Counted from the first letter of the stretch, positions 51,865 to 61,417 are shown. The stretch is 64,000 bases of DNA from Dehalococcoidia bacterium (GCA_022827095.1 JAJDTP010000021.1:194771-258770), one strand, 5' to 3'. Numbers and translations are program-made. The notes: generated by a model from the letters alone, not told the origin.

Positions 51865-53214
51865 ATGGCCACGCGCGAAGAACTGAAGCAAGCGGCATGC
51901 GCCGCAATCGACCGACACAGCGATGACCTGATCGCGGTGTCCAAAGACATCCTAGAACACCCAGAGCCGGGATACAGCGAATACCGGACGGCCCGGGTCA
52001 TCGCCGAGCAGTTCGCCAAGCTCGGCGTGCAATTCCGCGCCAACCTGGCGTTGACCGGGCTCAAGGGAAACCTGAAAGGCGGCGCCGGCGCCGGTCCGCG
52101 CGTGGCAATCATCGGAGAACTGGACAGCCTGATCGTGGACGGCCATCCCCACGCCGCCGACACCACCAAGGCAGCCCACGCCTGTGGGCACAACTGCCAG
52201 ATCGGAATGATGCTGGGAGCGGTGATCGGGCTGTCGACACCGGAGGTGTTGCCCGAACTGAACGGGGAGATTGTGCCCTTTGCGGTGCCGGCCGAAGAGT
52301 TCATCGAGGTAGCGAGGCGGTTGGACCTGAGGGAGCAAGGGAAGATCGAGTTCATGGGCGGCAAGCAGGAGTTGATCCGGCTGGGGGAATTCGATGACAT
52401 TGACATCGCGATGATGTGCCACACCGCCAGCGACATGGGTTCGCACGCCTTCGCCATGGGCGGCACGAGCAACGGGCACGTAGTGAAGTACGTGCAGTTC
52501 ATGGGCCGCGCCGCCCACGCGGGGTCATCGCCGCACCTGGGCATCAACGCGCTGAACGCGGCCAACTTCGCGCTACAGGCAGTGAACGCCAATAGGGAGC
52601 TCTACAGGGACCCGGATACGGTCCGGATCCACGGCATCATGACGCACGGCGGGCAGGCCGTAAACTCGGTGCCATCGGACGTGCGGCTGGAATGGCGGGT
52701 GCGGGCGGGCACTCCCGAAGCGGTGGTGCGTTACTCGGACATCGTGGACCGCTGCTTCCGGTCGGGCGCGTTGGCGGTGGGAGCATCGGTGTCGATCACC
52801 AACATACCGGGTTATTTGCCCATGCGGCACGACCAGAACCTGATGGACGTGTTCAGCTCGAACGCGAAAGGACTGCTGCAGGAGAACCGCGTTCTCATTA
52901 TGCCGCCCTCGCGTAACCGGGGAGGGTCCACGGACATGGGTGATCTGAGCCACATAATTCCGGCGATCCACCCGTATACCGCCGGCGCACAAGGAGCGGG
53001 TCACAGCTCCGAATATCTGATCCAGGATTACCACCAAGCGGTGGTGAATCCGGCAAAGATCATGGCGATGTCGGTGATCGACCTGCTGACGGATAACGCC
53101 GAAGGGGCGAAGCGGGTTACAGCCTCCTTCCGCCCGGCGATGTCCAAGGGGTCGTACCTCAACTTCCAGCGCCAGCGAGCGGAAGTGGTCGAGTACGACG
53201 GGGCCGCTAGCTGA
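51865..53214 (+). CDS. M20-family amidohydrolase, second of a tandem pair
   Basis: 449 aa, close relative of the preceding protein through its whole length. Shared marks are HACGHNCQIGMMLG, PAEEFIEVARR, GRAAHAGSSPHLGINALNA and RGGSTDMGDLSHIIPAIHPYTAG. The N after CGH replaces the second His seen in the first copy (HACGHH to HACGHN). The pair probably arose by local duplication and may form hetero-oligomers or split substrates. Confidence 0.88.
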   Translation: MATREELKQAACAAIDRHSDDLIAVSKDILEHPEPGYSEYRTARVIAEQFAKLGVQFRANLALTGLKGNLKGGAGAGPRVAIIGELDSLIVDGHPHAADTTKAAHACGHNCQIGMMLGAVIGLSTPEVLPELNGEIVPFAVPAEEFIEVARRLDLREQGKIEFMGGKQELIRLGEFDDIDIAMMCHTASDMGSHAFAMGGTSNGHVVKYVQFMGRAAHAGSSPHLGINALNAANFALQAVNANRELYRDPDTVRIHGIMTHGGQAVNSVPSDVRLEWRVRAGTPEAVVRYSDIVDRCFRSGALAVGASVSITNIPGYLPMRHDQNLMDVFSSNAKGLLQENRVLIMPPSRNRGGSTDMGDLSHIIPAIHPYTAGAQGAGHSSEYLIQDYHQAVVNPAKIMAMSVIDLLTDNAEGAKRVTASFRPAMSKGSYLNFQRQRAEVVEYDGAAS

Positions 53215-53226
53215 TCCAGCGCACGG

Positions 53227-53835
53227 CTACAGCCCGGCGGCGCGGGCCGCGACCATGAAGCCGCCGGCGATCAATGGCACGGTCAGGTTGTCATCCAGCG
53301 GGAGCGGCGCGAATTCCACGGCAGCCGCTACGATGGCGGTAATCGCCACGGCCCACGACCAGACCCCGAATCCGGCGGCTACCAGGATTGTCCAGACGGC
53401 CATCGAAGCAGCGATGAAAGCGAGGCTGCCCAAGGGCGACTTGCCCCAGGCCCGCGGCCCGGGACAGCGTGGGCCAACCAACGCGGCCACCGGGTCCCCC
53501 ACGGCAACGAACATCAATACCGGCAAGGCCACGTCCATGCCGAAGAAGTAGAACGCGAAGAAAATCGCGATCAACAGATAGGTGGCGCCGGTTATGTCCG
53601 TAGCTTCGGCTGGTTTCAGGATTGACCTGAAAATGCCCAGGTAGACCCGGTTGAACAATCCCGCACGCTGCCGGCCGACGTCCACCGCCAGCGAGAGCAA
53701 TGCCCCGCCGCCGACCAGGGTCATGTAGGCCGGCTCCGGTATGACGAGGGCCAAAAGCGCGGTGCAGCTGGCGGCGACCAGATGGAAAACGCGCCGGCCT
53801 ACCGGAATGGCGTCTCTGCCGCCGGATTGGCTCAT
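53227..53835 (-). CDS. membrane CTP-transferase/dolichol-kinase-like protein
   Basis: 202 aa with about six membrane helices. Signature of the phosphatidate cytidylyltransferase / dolichol (diacylglycerol) kinase group: VAVGDPVAALVG (about 112-123), KSPLGSLAFIAASMAVW, and VEFAPLPLDDNLTVPLIAGG near the C-terminus, where the conserved acidic pair lies. Such enzymes act on polyprenol or diacylglycerol in the membrane. The ATG at 53835 is preferred because the longer frame to 54126 reads as non-coding. Substrate not assigned. Confidence 0.75.
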   Translation of the reverse strand: MSQSGGRDAIPVGRRVFHLVAASCTALLALVIPEPAYMTLVGGGALLSLAVDVGRQRAGLFNRVYLGIFRSILKPAEATDITGATYLLIAIFFAFYFFGMDVALPVLMFVAVGDPVAALVGPRCPGPRAWGKSPLGSLAFIAASMAVWTILVAAGFGVWSWAVAITAIVAAAVEFAPLPLDDNLTVPLIAGGFMVAARAAGL

Positions 53836-53935
53836 GCGATGCCCGACGATAGGACTGGCGGCACTGCGGGTCGCGCGGGTCGGCTCATGCGAAAAATACG
53901 GCCAGAGCCCGGTTGGCGGCAAACGCCAACGGCGA

Positions 53936-54595
53936 TCAAAAGTCGATGATGACGGTGTCGCCGGCGCCCCAACGGAAAGAACGGAACTCGGTGCCCTTGG
54001 GAGCTTCGAACACCAGCCACCCGTCCAGGCCGGTTCCCCGGGGGAGTTGCTGGGCACGCTGGACCAACTTGACCTGGCCGTCAGGTTGCTGCTCCTCGTA
54101 TACGGCGTTCCAGAGGAACCTGACACATTCCGTGGGGGTCTCAGGATTCACCGGGACGGTGCAGCGGTCGGACGGTTTTTCAGGGACTTCCGCATCCTGC
54201 GCCAGAGCGCCCACGTTGACTGGAGCGTACTTGCCCTGGAAGAAGTCGCGCAACTGCGCCGAATCGCGGTCGATGTTGACAATGGCACTGGTGGCGGTGT
54301 GGTTTTCAACCCTGACCCGCAGGAGGATAAGTTCGTTTTCGTCGGACTGCGGTGACAGTTTGTAAAGGGGCTCGGCGACGGCGCCCTGGGCGGGGAAGCG
54401 GGTCGATGTTGTCCAGCGCAGCTCATCGGTGCGCTGCAAATCGGCGACGCTGACATGGAGGATCCGGCCTTTGTAATACCGGCCGATGTTTGGCGACTGC
54501 GATGAGCATGCCAAGCTGGCCGCCAACACCAGCAACGCCAAGAGGAAAACCGGCGCAGCCCGCCGGACCAAATCGAAACTGCGGAGCCTAGTCAT
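53936..54595 (-). CDS. secreted lipoprotein of unknown function, 219 aa
   Basis: Lipoprotein signal peptide with a charged start and hydrophobic core ([14 protein letters not shown]), then Cys at about residue 30 (LACSS). The mature part is beta-strand-rich, with [33 protein letters not shown] resembling DUF4352-like or immunoglobulin-like extracellular domains. Its start overlaps the cysteine desulfurase stop by eight bases. No function can be assigned. Confidence 0.75.
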   Translation of the reverse strand: MTRLRSFDLVRRAAPVFLLALLVLAASLACSSQSPNIGRYYKGRILHVSVADLQRTDELRWTTSTRFPAQGAVAEPLYKLSPQSDENELILLRVRVENHTATSAIVNIDRDSAQLRDFFQGKYAPVNVGALAQDAEVPEKPSDRCTVPVNPETPTECVRFLWNAVYEEQQPDGQVKLVQRAQQLPRGTGLDGWLVFEAPKGTEFRSFRWGAGDTVIIDF

Positions 54596-55784
54596 CGCCG
54601 GTTCCGGACAGAGTAGGCAGTTGGCGCAGGTCACCGATGAGTTCGGTGAGCACGGACAACAGGCGGTCAACCTCAGCGTCGGTGTTGTGCTTGCCGAGGG
54701 TAACGCGGAGGGAGCCGCGGGCGGTATCAGCGGTCTGGCCCAGCGCCAGAAGGACGTGCGAGGGCTCCAGCGAGCCGCTGCTGCAGGCGCTGCCGCTGCT
54801 GGCGGCAATGCCCTGGAGATCGAGACCCAGCAGGATGGATTCGCCCTCAACCCCATCGAAGGAAAAGTTGACGTTATTGGGCAGCCGGTCGGTGGGATGC
54901 CCGTTGAGGATGGCATCGGGAATGAGTTGCCGGACCTCGGAGATGATGCGGTCGCGCAAGGCGGCGCACTGGGCGCCAACCGCGTCCCGCTGGTTGTCGG
55001 CCATTTCCAGGGCTACGGACAGGCCGATGATGCCGGCCACATTTTCGGTACCGGAGCGGCGTTCACGCTCCTGGCCTCCGCCGGTGATCAGAGGAAGATA
55101 GGGGACACCCCGGCGCAGAAAGAGCACGCCTACCCCTTTGGGCCCGTAGAACTTGTGGCCGGACAGGCTCATCATGTCCACGCCGAGGCGACGCACGTCG
55201 AGGTCCAGGAAGCCGGCCGCTTGCACGGCGTCCGTGTGCATGACGATGGTACGGCTGAGAGCCTGGGCGCGGTCCTTGACGGCGGCCGATATTTCGGGGA
55301 TGGGGTTGATGGTGCCGATCTCGTTGTTCGCATACATTATGGAAACGAGAGCGGTCTCCGGGGTGATCGCGTTGGCGACCTGCTGAGGATCGACGCGGCC
55401 GTAGTCGTCGACGGGCAGGTAGGTCACCTCCCAGCCGCGGTTTTCCAGCATCTGGCAGGCGTGGAGGATGGCGTGGTGCTCGGCGGCCGCGGTGATGACG
55501 TGGCGGCCGGTCTCTTCCAGGGCGTAGGCGGCGCCGCGGATGGCCGCGTTGTCGGATTCGGTGCCGCCGCTGGTGAAAACCACCTCGCGGTTGCGGCAAT
55601 TGAGCACCCTGGCTACGCGCTCGCGGGCGGCGTCCAGGGCGTAGCGGGCTTCCTGCCCGACGGTGTGGACGCTGGAGGCGTTGCCGTAAAGCTGCGTGAA
55701 GTAGGGCAGCATCGCCTCCAGGACGCGTTCGTCCATGGGCGTGGTGCCGGCGTGGTCGAAGTAGATGTGGTTTTGGGTCGTCAT
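54588..55784 (-). CDS. cysteine desulfurase (IscS/NifS family)
   Basis: 398 aa, PLP enzyme. Markers: [11 protein letters not shown] at the start, [27 protein letters not shown]-Lys in [12 protein letters not shown], and the mobile Cys loop [19 protein letters not shown]. It takes sulfur from cysteine for Fe-S clusters or thio-modification. Some members also release selenium from selenocysteine, which could matter in a Sec-using cell (inference). The ATG at 55784 fits the family N-terminus. No iscU neighbour is seen. Confidence 0.92.
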   Translation of the reverse strand: MTTQNHIYFDHAGTTPMDERVLEAMLPYFTQLYGNASSVHTVGQEARYALDAARERVARVLNCRNREVVFTSGGTESDNAAIRGAAYALEETGRHVITAAAEHHAILHACQMLENRGWEVTYLPVDDYGRVDPQQVANAITPETALVSIMYANNEIGTINPIPEISAAVKDRAQALSRTIVMHTDAVQAAGFLDLDVRRLGVDMMSLSGHKFYGPKGVGVLFLRRGVPYLPLITGGGQERERRSGTENVAGIIGLSVALEMADNQRDAVGAQCAALRDRIISEVRQLIPDAILNGHPTDRLPNNVNFSFDGVEGESILLGLDLQGIAASSGSACSSGSLEPSHVLLALGQTADTARGSLRVTLGKHNTDAEVDRLLSVLTELIGDLRQLPTLSGTGDD

Positions 55785-55868
55785 GACATGTGGTGCCGAG
55801 TCAAATTTTAGCATAGGGGTCGCCGGCATCCGTCCGCGACCCGTCAGCGGCGAACCATCACAGCGCCG

Positions 55869-57761
55869 TCAGGGTAGCCACTTGTACCACAACAAAGCGC
55901 CGTAAGCGATAGTCACCAGCAATCCGATTACGATTGATGTGGTCTGCTCCAACCGTCGGCTGACCGCGTCGCGGAACACCACGCCATATCCCTCGTAGAA
56001 GACTGCGCCATCGTGGTCTTGATATTGCTGCTCTTCCAAGATGTCGCCGGCCCGGTCGCGGTGCAGATCCCATACGTTGATGATCAGGAATACGATTACT
56101 GCGGAAAACAGCACCACCAACATTTCGACCAGGAAGCCGATCCAGCCCGTTACGCCGGGACGCGAGGCCATACCGATGAACACGGTAATGCCGCCGAATA
56201 TGATCAGCGCAAACAACTCACCGAACTCGATGCCCTGTTGTCGGGAATGGGCGATGACGTTGAGCTGGGTTTCGGCCTCGGCGAGCTGGACCTGGTCATC
56301 GGGGTCGGGGTTGGCGGCCTCAGCCCGGTCCAAACAATCCTTGGCACTCTCGTAAGCGTCTTTCAGTTGTTCCGGCGTCACCGCTTTGTCGATGTCGATG
56401 ACGTGCTCCCGAGCGGCTTGGTCGATTACGTCGCGGCGGGCCAGCAAGTCAACGTTCTGGAACAGGGTGTAGAGGCGGTTATCCTCTTCCTGGGTCTGTG
56501 TGGATAGCCGGGCTACCCGGAAGGAACGCAATAGAGTGAACACAGTTGCGGACAGGCCCAGTGCGCCGAAGTAGGTTTCTCCGGGCCACTGCCATTCACC
56601 GAAGGGCAGGTACTGCAGCAAATCGTCCCGCAGATACACGAAGGCGCCGCAGGTCCACAGGGCCAGTAACAGAGCCTTGAAGCCGAACCTGACCTCCGCC
56701 TCAGAGTTAATCAGCAGGTTGACGATGACTATTCCGATGATGCCAATGATGAGATAGTCCAAGTTCTCCGGCTGAGTCTGGGTGAGTAAGAAGAGCCAAG
56801 CCAGGCTGAATACGGGAGCCGCAAAGGCCAGGGCATTGACGCCCGCGTGGTGGGCGTTCAGGTTGGCTTTACGCCACGCCGCGTTGGCGATGCCGCTGGC
56901 CGCGCCACCCACAATAATCGCGATGAAGAGCGACCGGGATTCCATCACTTCGCCGCTGCTGACTCCGACAACGGTGTTCAAAAGGCCGGAGACGGCGCTG
57001 GCGATAAGGAGGGCAACCAGGAGGCCCAGGAAGTCCAGGTCGCCTTGAGTCGGGGCCTCGTCCTGGTCTGACTCATCGCCTGAGGTGACTGGCCTGTCTG
57101 CATCTGAAATTTCTTGCGCCAGGTCAGTTCCCCACCGGAATCCGAAGGCGTTGCAGGCGGTGGCGATTGCGCCCAGCGCCGCGAGGACGACACCAATGAT
57201 GAGCTCGGCGAGACGACCGGTTTCGACGCTCTGGAAGCCGCCGGCCTGCCCGACAATGATGAAGGCGAAACCGAGCAGGCCAAACGCGATCAACAACAAT
57301 ATTTCAGGGGAGAGCCGGTGGTATCGCTCTTCGTGTTTGTACAATCGGTCGTGAATGATGACGATGAAAATCGGCCAGGTACCAAACATGATGGCGCTAA
57401 TAGATACGTCCACAAAGCGCGTCGACCAGGCCAAAAAGGCGAAGTTGAAGTTGGCGGCGATGGAGAGGACAATCCTGTGGTCGATGGCGCGACGGGCGAC
57501 GAGGCGGAGGATATTGGCGTTGAACAGTAGGGAAGGATACCGGTAGGCGATAAAGACCAGACAGCCAAGGATGACACCGGCGCTCATCGCGGCGTTGAAC
57601 AGGAAGGGCGTTTTTCCACCCCCGCCCCAGGCGATGATCAGCGGCAGGGCCGAAAAGAGGGCAACGGCCAACAGCATGTAGGCGTTGGCGAGACGGTTCC
57701 CAATCAGGCGGTCCCTGGCGATATTGGGTATCTGTATCAACGTCCGGGGCGCGTTTCTCAT
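55869..57761 (-). CDS. EamA-like multi-helix membrane protein with C-terminal module, copy 1
   Basis: 630 aa. The first about 390 residues have roughly ten membrane helices in the style of EamA/DMT carriers, with WSTRFVDVSISAIMFGTWPIFIV and FGFRWGTDLAQEI. Then follow a helical cytoplasmic stretch (about 410-505, TQEEDNRLYTLFQNVDLLARRD), two more membrane helices and the end segment NVWDLHRDRAG with GYGVVFRDAVSRR, closing with a last helix and WYKWLP. GGGAGG precedes the ATG. Tandem paralogue upstream. The substrate, if it is a transporter, is unknown. Confidence 0.75.
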   Translation of the reverse strand: MRNAPRTLIQIPNIARDRLIGNRLANAYMLLAVALFSALPLIIAWGGGGKTPFLFNAAMSAGVILGCLVFIAYRYPSLLFNANILRLVARRAIDHRIVLSIAANFNFAFLAWSTRFVDVSISAIMFGTWPIFIVIIHDRLYKHEERYHRLSPEILLLIAFGLLGFAFIIVGQAGGFQSVETGRLAELIIGVVLAALGAIATACNAFGFRWGTDLAQEISDADRPVTSGDESDQDEAPTQGDLDFLGLLVALLIASAVSGLLNTVVGVSSGEVMESRSLFIAIIVGGAASGIANAAWRKANLNAHHAGVNALAFAAPVFSLAWLFLLTQTQPENLDYLIIGIIGIVIVNLLINSEAEVRFGFKALLLALWTCGAFVYLRDDLLQYLPFGEWQWPGETYFGALGLSATVFTLLRSFRVARLSTQTQEEDNRLYTLFQNVDLLARRDVIDQAAREHVIDIDKAVTPEQLKDAYESAKDCLDRAEAANPDPDDQVQLAEAETQLNVIAHSRQQGIEFGELFALIIFGGITVFIGMASRPGVTGWIGFLVEMLVVLFSAVIVFLIINVWDLHRDRAGDILEEQQYQDHDGAVFYEGYGVVFRDAVSRRLEQTTSIVIGLLVTIAYGALLWYKWLP

Positions 57762-57777
57762 CTGCCGGCCTCCCGGT

Positions 57778-59583
57778 TCAGCCGATCCATTTGTACCAGA
57801 GCAGCACGGCGTAGGCTACTATTATCAGCAAGCCGATTACGACGGAGACGCCCTGCTCGAAGCGGCGGCTTCTGGGGTCGCGAAAGATTACGCCGTAGCC
57901 CTCCGGCCCCTCCTGGGTGGCCAGGACCAAGTTGGCGCGGTCCCGGTGCAAGTCCCACACGTTGACGATGAGGAAGATTATCACCGCCGGGAACAGCGCG
58001 CTGAATACTTCATACAGGAATGCCGTCCATCCCGAGACCTCAGGCCGGGACAGCAGGGATAGCAGCACGGTACTGCCGCCGAAGATGATGAGGGAAAATA
58101 GTTCGCCAAAGTCCACGCCCTGCTGCCGGGAGTGGACCATCATGTTGAGCTGGGTCTCGGCGTTGGCCAGCAGCCGGCGGTCGGCGACGGGCAGGTCCGC
58201 GGCGGCGGCCTGAACGAAGCACAGTTTGACCCGTGTGTAGGCACGTCGTAGTTCCTCGGCATTCCGGGAGCCGTCGATAGCGCGAAGATGTCCGCTGGCC
58301 TCGGGCGCGATCAGGCCGCGACGGGCCAGCAGCTCCAGGTTACGGTGCAAGGCGAAGATGCGGTTGTCCTCATCCTGGGTGCGCGGAGCGACCCTAGCCA
58401 CACGGAAGGTGAGCAGCAGGATGAAGACAGTGGCTGAGAACCCCAGGGCGCCCAGGTAGGTCTCCCGAGGCCAGAGCCAGCCGCCGAAAGGCAGAAGCAC
58501 CAGCAGTTCATCACGTAAATAAACGAAGGTGCCACAGGCCCAGAGGGCGAGGATCAGCGCTTTGAAGCCGAAACGCACTTCGGCCTCAAAGTTGATGAGG
58601 AGGTTCGCGGTGATGATGGCGGCAGCGCCGATGATGAGAAAATCGATCCTTGCCACGTCCACGCGCCAAAACAGGAAAAGCCATAACAGAGCAAATATAG
58701 GTGTAGCATACGACAAAGCATTGATACCTAGATTGCTAGTCAACATATTCGCTGCTCGCCAGGATATGCTAGCCGGCGCCATAACCAGCGCGCCGCTAGC
58801 CACTGCAATTGCGAGTGATTTCATCGAAATTGTCTCCGTGACGATAAAACCGACCCCTGCATTCAGTCCTATTCCGACAAAGCTGGCAATACAGAAGGCT
58901 ATCAAAGAGCAACAAACTTCCACCAAAGGCCGATCCCTATCGCCAACTACCTCGTCAGGCAATGATTCACTCAGATCGGTTCCCCACTTGAACCCAAATG
59001 CAGGGAGGGCTGCGACCAGCACAGCACTGATTACGAGCGCGAGGCCAATGACAGTGTCCGACAACTGGGAATCATCCCAATTGCCAAAACCCCCGGACTG
59101 GCTGGTAGTTACGAACGCAAAACCGACAAAACCGGTTACCAGCAGCCACACCATACTGGGGGTAATTTTATAATAACGCGCTTGCGCTCGATACAATATA
59201 GCGGTTAGCACTATTAAAAATATCGGCCAAGTCTCGAATAACGTGGTGACTACTGAAAAGTCAAGATAGCGAGTTGACCAGGCGAACAGACTGTAAACGA
59301 ACTGGTTGATAATTACGAGGAACAGCGACCAAGACAGCAGGCGCTGCGATATGAGCGACAATACTGAACGGCTACGCAAAGCGCGCCCAAAGACTACCGT
59401 GAGGAAAAAAGCGCTGCCCAACCCGGTCCCTAAACTCACTCCAGCGGTAAACAGGAACGGGCTTTCCGTGCCGCCACCGACCGCAACCAGTAAGGGAACA
59501 AACGAAAATCCCACGACCGTTAGCAGCATGAATGCCGTTCCGGCAGCGTTGCGATCTCTTCTGTGAGTTGGTTCAGCTACCAT
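57778..59583 (-). CDS. EamA-like multi-helix membrane protein with C-terminal module, copy 2
   Basis: 601 aa, same architecture as copy 1: an EamA-like N-terminal part, a helical linker (TQDEDNRIFALHRNLELLARRG), then the shared C-terminal module with NVWDLHRDRAN, GYGVIFRDPRSRR and WYKWIG. The DNA for the first about 300 residues (58690-59583) is visibly A/T-richer than the rest of the gene and its surroundings. A TATAAT lies only eight bases before the ATG, so the message may be leaderless. It is followed after 16 bases by copy 1. Confidence 0.75.
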   Translation of the reverse strand: MVAEPTHRRDRNAAGTAFMLLTVVGFSFVPLLVAVGGGTESPFLFTAGVSLGTGLGSAFFLTVVFGRALRSRSVLSLISQRLLSWSLFLVIINQFVYSLFAWSTRYLDFSVVTTLFETWPIFLIVLTAILYRAQARYYKITPSMVWLLVTGFVGFAFVTTSQSGGFGNWDDSQLSDTVIGLALVISAVLVAALPAFGFKWGTDLSESLPDEVVGDRDRPLVEVCCSLIAFCIASFVGIGLNAGVGFIVTETISMKSLAIAVASGALVMAPASISWRAANMLTSNLGINALSYATPIFALLWLFLFWRVDVARIDFLIIGAAAIITANLLINFEAEVRFGFKALILALWACGTFVYLRDELLVLLPFGGWLWPRETYLGALGFSATVFILLLTFRVARVAPRTQDEDNRIFALHRNLELLARRGLIAPEASGHLRAIDGSRNAEELRRAYTRVKLCFVQAAAADLPVADRRLLANAETQLNMMVHSRQQGVDFGELFSLIIFGGSTVLLSLLSRPEVSGWTAFLYEVFSALFPAVIIFLIVNVWDLHRDRANLVLATQEGPEGYGVIFRDPRSRRFEQGVSVVIGLLIIVAYAVLLWYKWIG

Positions 59584-59591
59584 GATGGGCG

Positions 59592-59597
59592 ATTATA
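59592..59597 (-). promoter_or_regulatory. TATAAT just before the membrane-protein operon
   Basis: Perfect -10 on the minus strand, eight bases from the ATG at 59583. With the usual 6-8 bases to the start site the RNA would begin at or next to the ATG, giving a leaderless message. No good -35 is visible. Confidence 0.4.
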
Positions 59598-59618
59598 GCA
59601 TCGGGTTTTGAGACTACC

Positions 59619-59647
59619 TTGATAAGAGCAGAACCGGCGGCTATATT
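59619..59647 (+). promoter_or_regulatory. sigma70-type promoter of the hydrolase gene
   Basis: TTGATA (59619-59624) and TATATT (59642-59647) are separated by exactly 17 bases; each matches five of six consensus positions. Start of transcription near 59654, about 28 bases before the ATG at 59682. Confidence 0.65.
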
Positions 59648-59681
59648 GAGCCGGAATCGAGAGCGAATCCGAGGGATGAAG

Positions 59682-60578
59682 ATGGCTTTTGCAGAGATCA
59701 ACGGATACCGGATGCACTACGAGGTGTTCGGGGACGCCACGACGCCGGCGCTGGCGCTCATACACGGAGGATTGGGAGGTGGGGATGGGGCCAAAGATAC
59801 GATCGACCGGCAGGCGGGCGCGCTGTCCGAGGGGTATCGTTGCGTGTTCTACGACCGGCGGGCGTGCGGCGAGTCCGATACGCCGGCGGACGGGTACGAG
59901 ATGGTCAACTGCGCCCGAGACCTGCGGGAGCTGTTGGGGCACCTTGGCATCAGCAAAGCCCACATCCTCGGATCGTCGGCCGGAGGACCGATTGCGACGC
60001 AGTTTGCGCTGGACTATCCGGAACTGACCGACACGCTGATCCTCATCAACACCATGAGTTACTCACAGGAAGACCAGAGGGAGATCCGGCGGCAAGAATT
60101 GCGCCGGTTGAAGGAGCGCATCGCGTCGGTGGGTCGTTCTGCGGCCGTGGAGCAGGCGATAGCGGAGCGGTTCCCGCAGATGATGAACGATGATCCGGAG
60201 CGGTTCGCGCGGATCGCGGCGGAGAACCTGGCCCGCATCGACGGCATTGCCGCCACACAGCAAGCGTACCTGGACATTGGCGATTCGCTGGAGTCGCGGT
60301 TGTCGGAGCTGAAGATGCCGACGCTGGTGGTGCACGGAGACGCGGACAGCCGAATACCCGTGGAATGCGGCCGCAGCCTGGTATCGGGGATCCCCGGCGC
60401 CGAGTTGCACGAAATACCGGGGGCGGAACACGGCCTGATGACCAACGAGGCGGCCGGCGAAACGCAGCGGATCATCCTGGACTTCCTACGGCGCGCTGCG
60501 GCAGAGGTGGAGGAGACGGTGAAGGCGCGTGAACGATTACGAGTGGGACGAGCGGAAGCGGCAGGAGAACCTCGATAA
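59682..60578 (+). CDS. alpha/beta hydrolase, proline-iminopeptidase-like
   Basis: 298 aa. Oxyanion region ALIHGGLGGGDG, then FYDRRACGESDTP, nucleophile elbow LGSSAGGPIA (Ser near residue 99), acid HGDADSRIPVE and His in GAEHGLM. This is the classical hydrolase order. GAGGG lies seven bases before the ATG at 59682. It has its own promoter and overlaps the BrnT gene by 50 bases. Substrate unknown. Confidence 0.85.
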   Translation: MAFAEINGYRMHYEVFGDATTPALALIHGGLGGGDGAKDTIDRQAGALSEGYRCVFYDRRACGESDTPADGYEMVNCARDLRELLGHLGISKAHILGSSAGGPIATQFALDYPELTDTLILINTMSYSQEDQREIRRQELRRLKERIASVGRSAAVEQAIAERFPQMMNDDPERFARIAAENLARIDGIAATQQAYLDIGDSLESRLSELKMPTLVVHGDADSRIPVECGRSLVSGIPGAELHEIPGAEHGLMTNEAAGETQRIILDFLRRAAAEVEETVKARERLRVGRAEAAGEPR

Positions 60579-60792
60579 ACACGACATCGACTTTACCGCG
60601 ATCTACAACTTTGAATGGGATACCGCCGTGTATAATTCAAACGATACGCACGGCGAAGAACGTTTGGTGGCCACCAGCTACATCGGAACGCGCCTGCACA
60701 CTGTTGTATATGCCCTGCGTGATGGTAGGAAACGCATCATCAGCCTGCGGATAGCCAGCAACAGAGAAAGGAGGGAGTATGCCGAAGCTTAA
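60529..60792 (+). CDS. brnT: BrnT-type toxin
   Basis: 87 aa. Signature EWDERKRQENLDKHDIDF at the start and ALRDGRKRIISLRIASNRERREY at the end, typical of BrnT RNase toxins (RelE-like fold). The GTG start lies inside the hydrolase gene behind GAAGG. It overlaps the next gene, whose N-terminus is BrnA-like, by 14 bases: the usual brnT-brnA order. Confidence 0.85.
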   Translation: MNDYEWDERKRQENLDKHDIDFTAIYNFEWDTAVYNSNDTHGEERLVATSYIGTRLHTVVYALRDGRKRIISLRIASNRERREYAEA

Positions 60793-61396
60793 GCCCGGGG
60801 ACGTTCCTCTGACTGACGAAGAAGAAGCGGCTGTCCAAGCCGGCATCGCCGCAGACCCGGACAACCCGGAGTTAGGCCCGGAGTTCTGGGCTACTGCCAA
60901 ACGCATCTGGGAACTCCCCCGAGAGATGGCTTGGCTGCGCCGAAAGCAAGAGCGGGAGCAGCAAGCTAGAGCCAAGGAGGCATACGGAATGAGCACCGTT
61001 GGGATTGACCATATCGCCATGCCCACCGCCGACGCTGAACAGTTGATGGCGTTCTACAAGAAACTGGGCTTCGCCATCAATGACGAGGAAGAATGGCGAG
61101 CCGGGACGGCCAACATCTTCTCCATCCAAGTGGGCGACTCTAAGATTAACGTGCATCCCGAAGGGCACATTGCCGACTACCGCGGGCCGACCGCGGTGCC
61201 CGGCTGCACCGACATCTGCTTCGTGTGGGATGGTTCTGTCGAAGACTGCCAGCAAATGCTGGCGGATGCAGGCGTAGAAGTGATACGCGGGCCGGGCCCG
61301 CGGAAGGGCGCGCGCCAGCGGGGCGTTCTGCCGGCGGTGAGCCTGTACGCCCGGGACCCGGACAACAACCTGCTAGAGTGGATGATCTATCAGTAG
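60779..61396 (+). CDS. BrnA-like antitoxin segment fused in frame to a VOC (glyoxalase-fold) protein
   Basis: 205 aa as one frame. Residues 1-60 look like the antitoxin partner of BrnT: MPKLKPGDVPLTDEEEAAVQ and GIAADPDNPELGPEFW, with a helical end. After a charged linker (RKQEREQQARAKEAYG), residue 71 starts a VOC-fold domain, VGIDHIAMPTADAEQLMAFYKKLGF to NNLLEWMIYQ. AGGAGGG precedes the first ATG. A second excellent site (AAGGAGG, 60974-60980) lies eight bases before Met71 (60989), so the VOC part can also be made alone. VOC enzymes bind a divalent metal; activity unknown. Confidence 0.75.
   Translation: MPKLKPGDVPLTDEEEAAVQAGIAADPDNPELGPEFWATAKRIWELPREMAWLRRKQEREQQARAKEAYGMSTVGIDHIAMPTADAEQLMAFYKKLGFAINDEEEWRAGTANIFSIQVGDSKINVHPEGHIADYRGPTAVPGCTDICFVWDGSVEDCQQMLADAGVEVIRGPGPRKGARQRGVLPAVSLYARDPDNNLLEWMIYQ
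60974..60980 (+). promoter_or_regulatory. internal ribosome binding site for the VOC part
   Basis: AAGGAGG eight bases before the ATG at 60989, in the middle of the longer open frame. Its quality suggests that the VOC protein was, or still is, translated independently. Confidence 0.6.
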
Positions 61397-61417
61397 ATTC
61401 CCAATTGCCGCAAGAAC

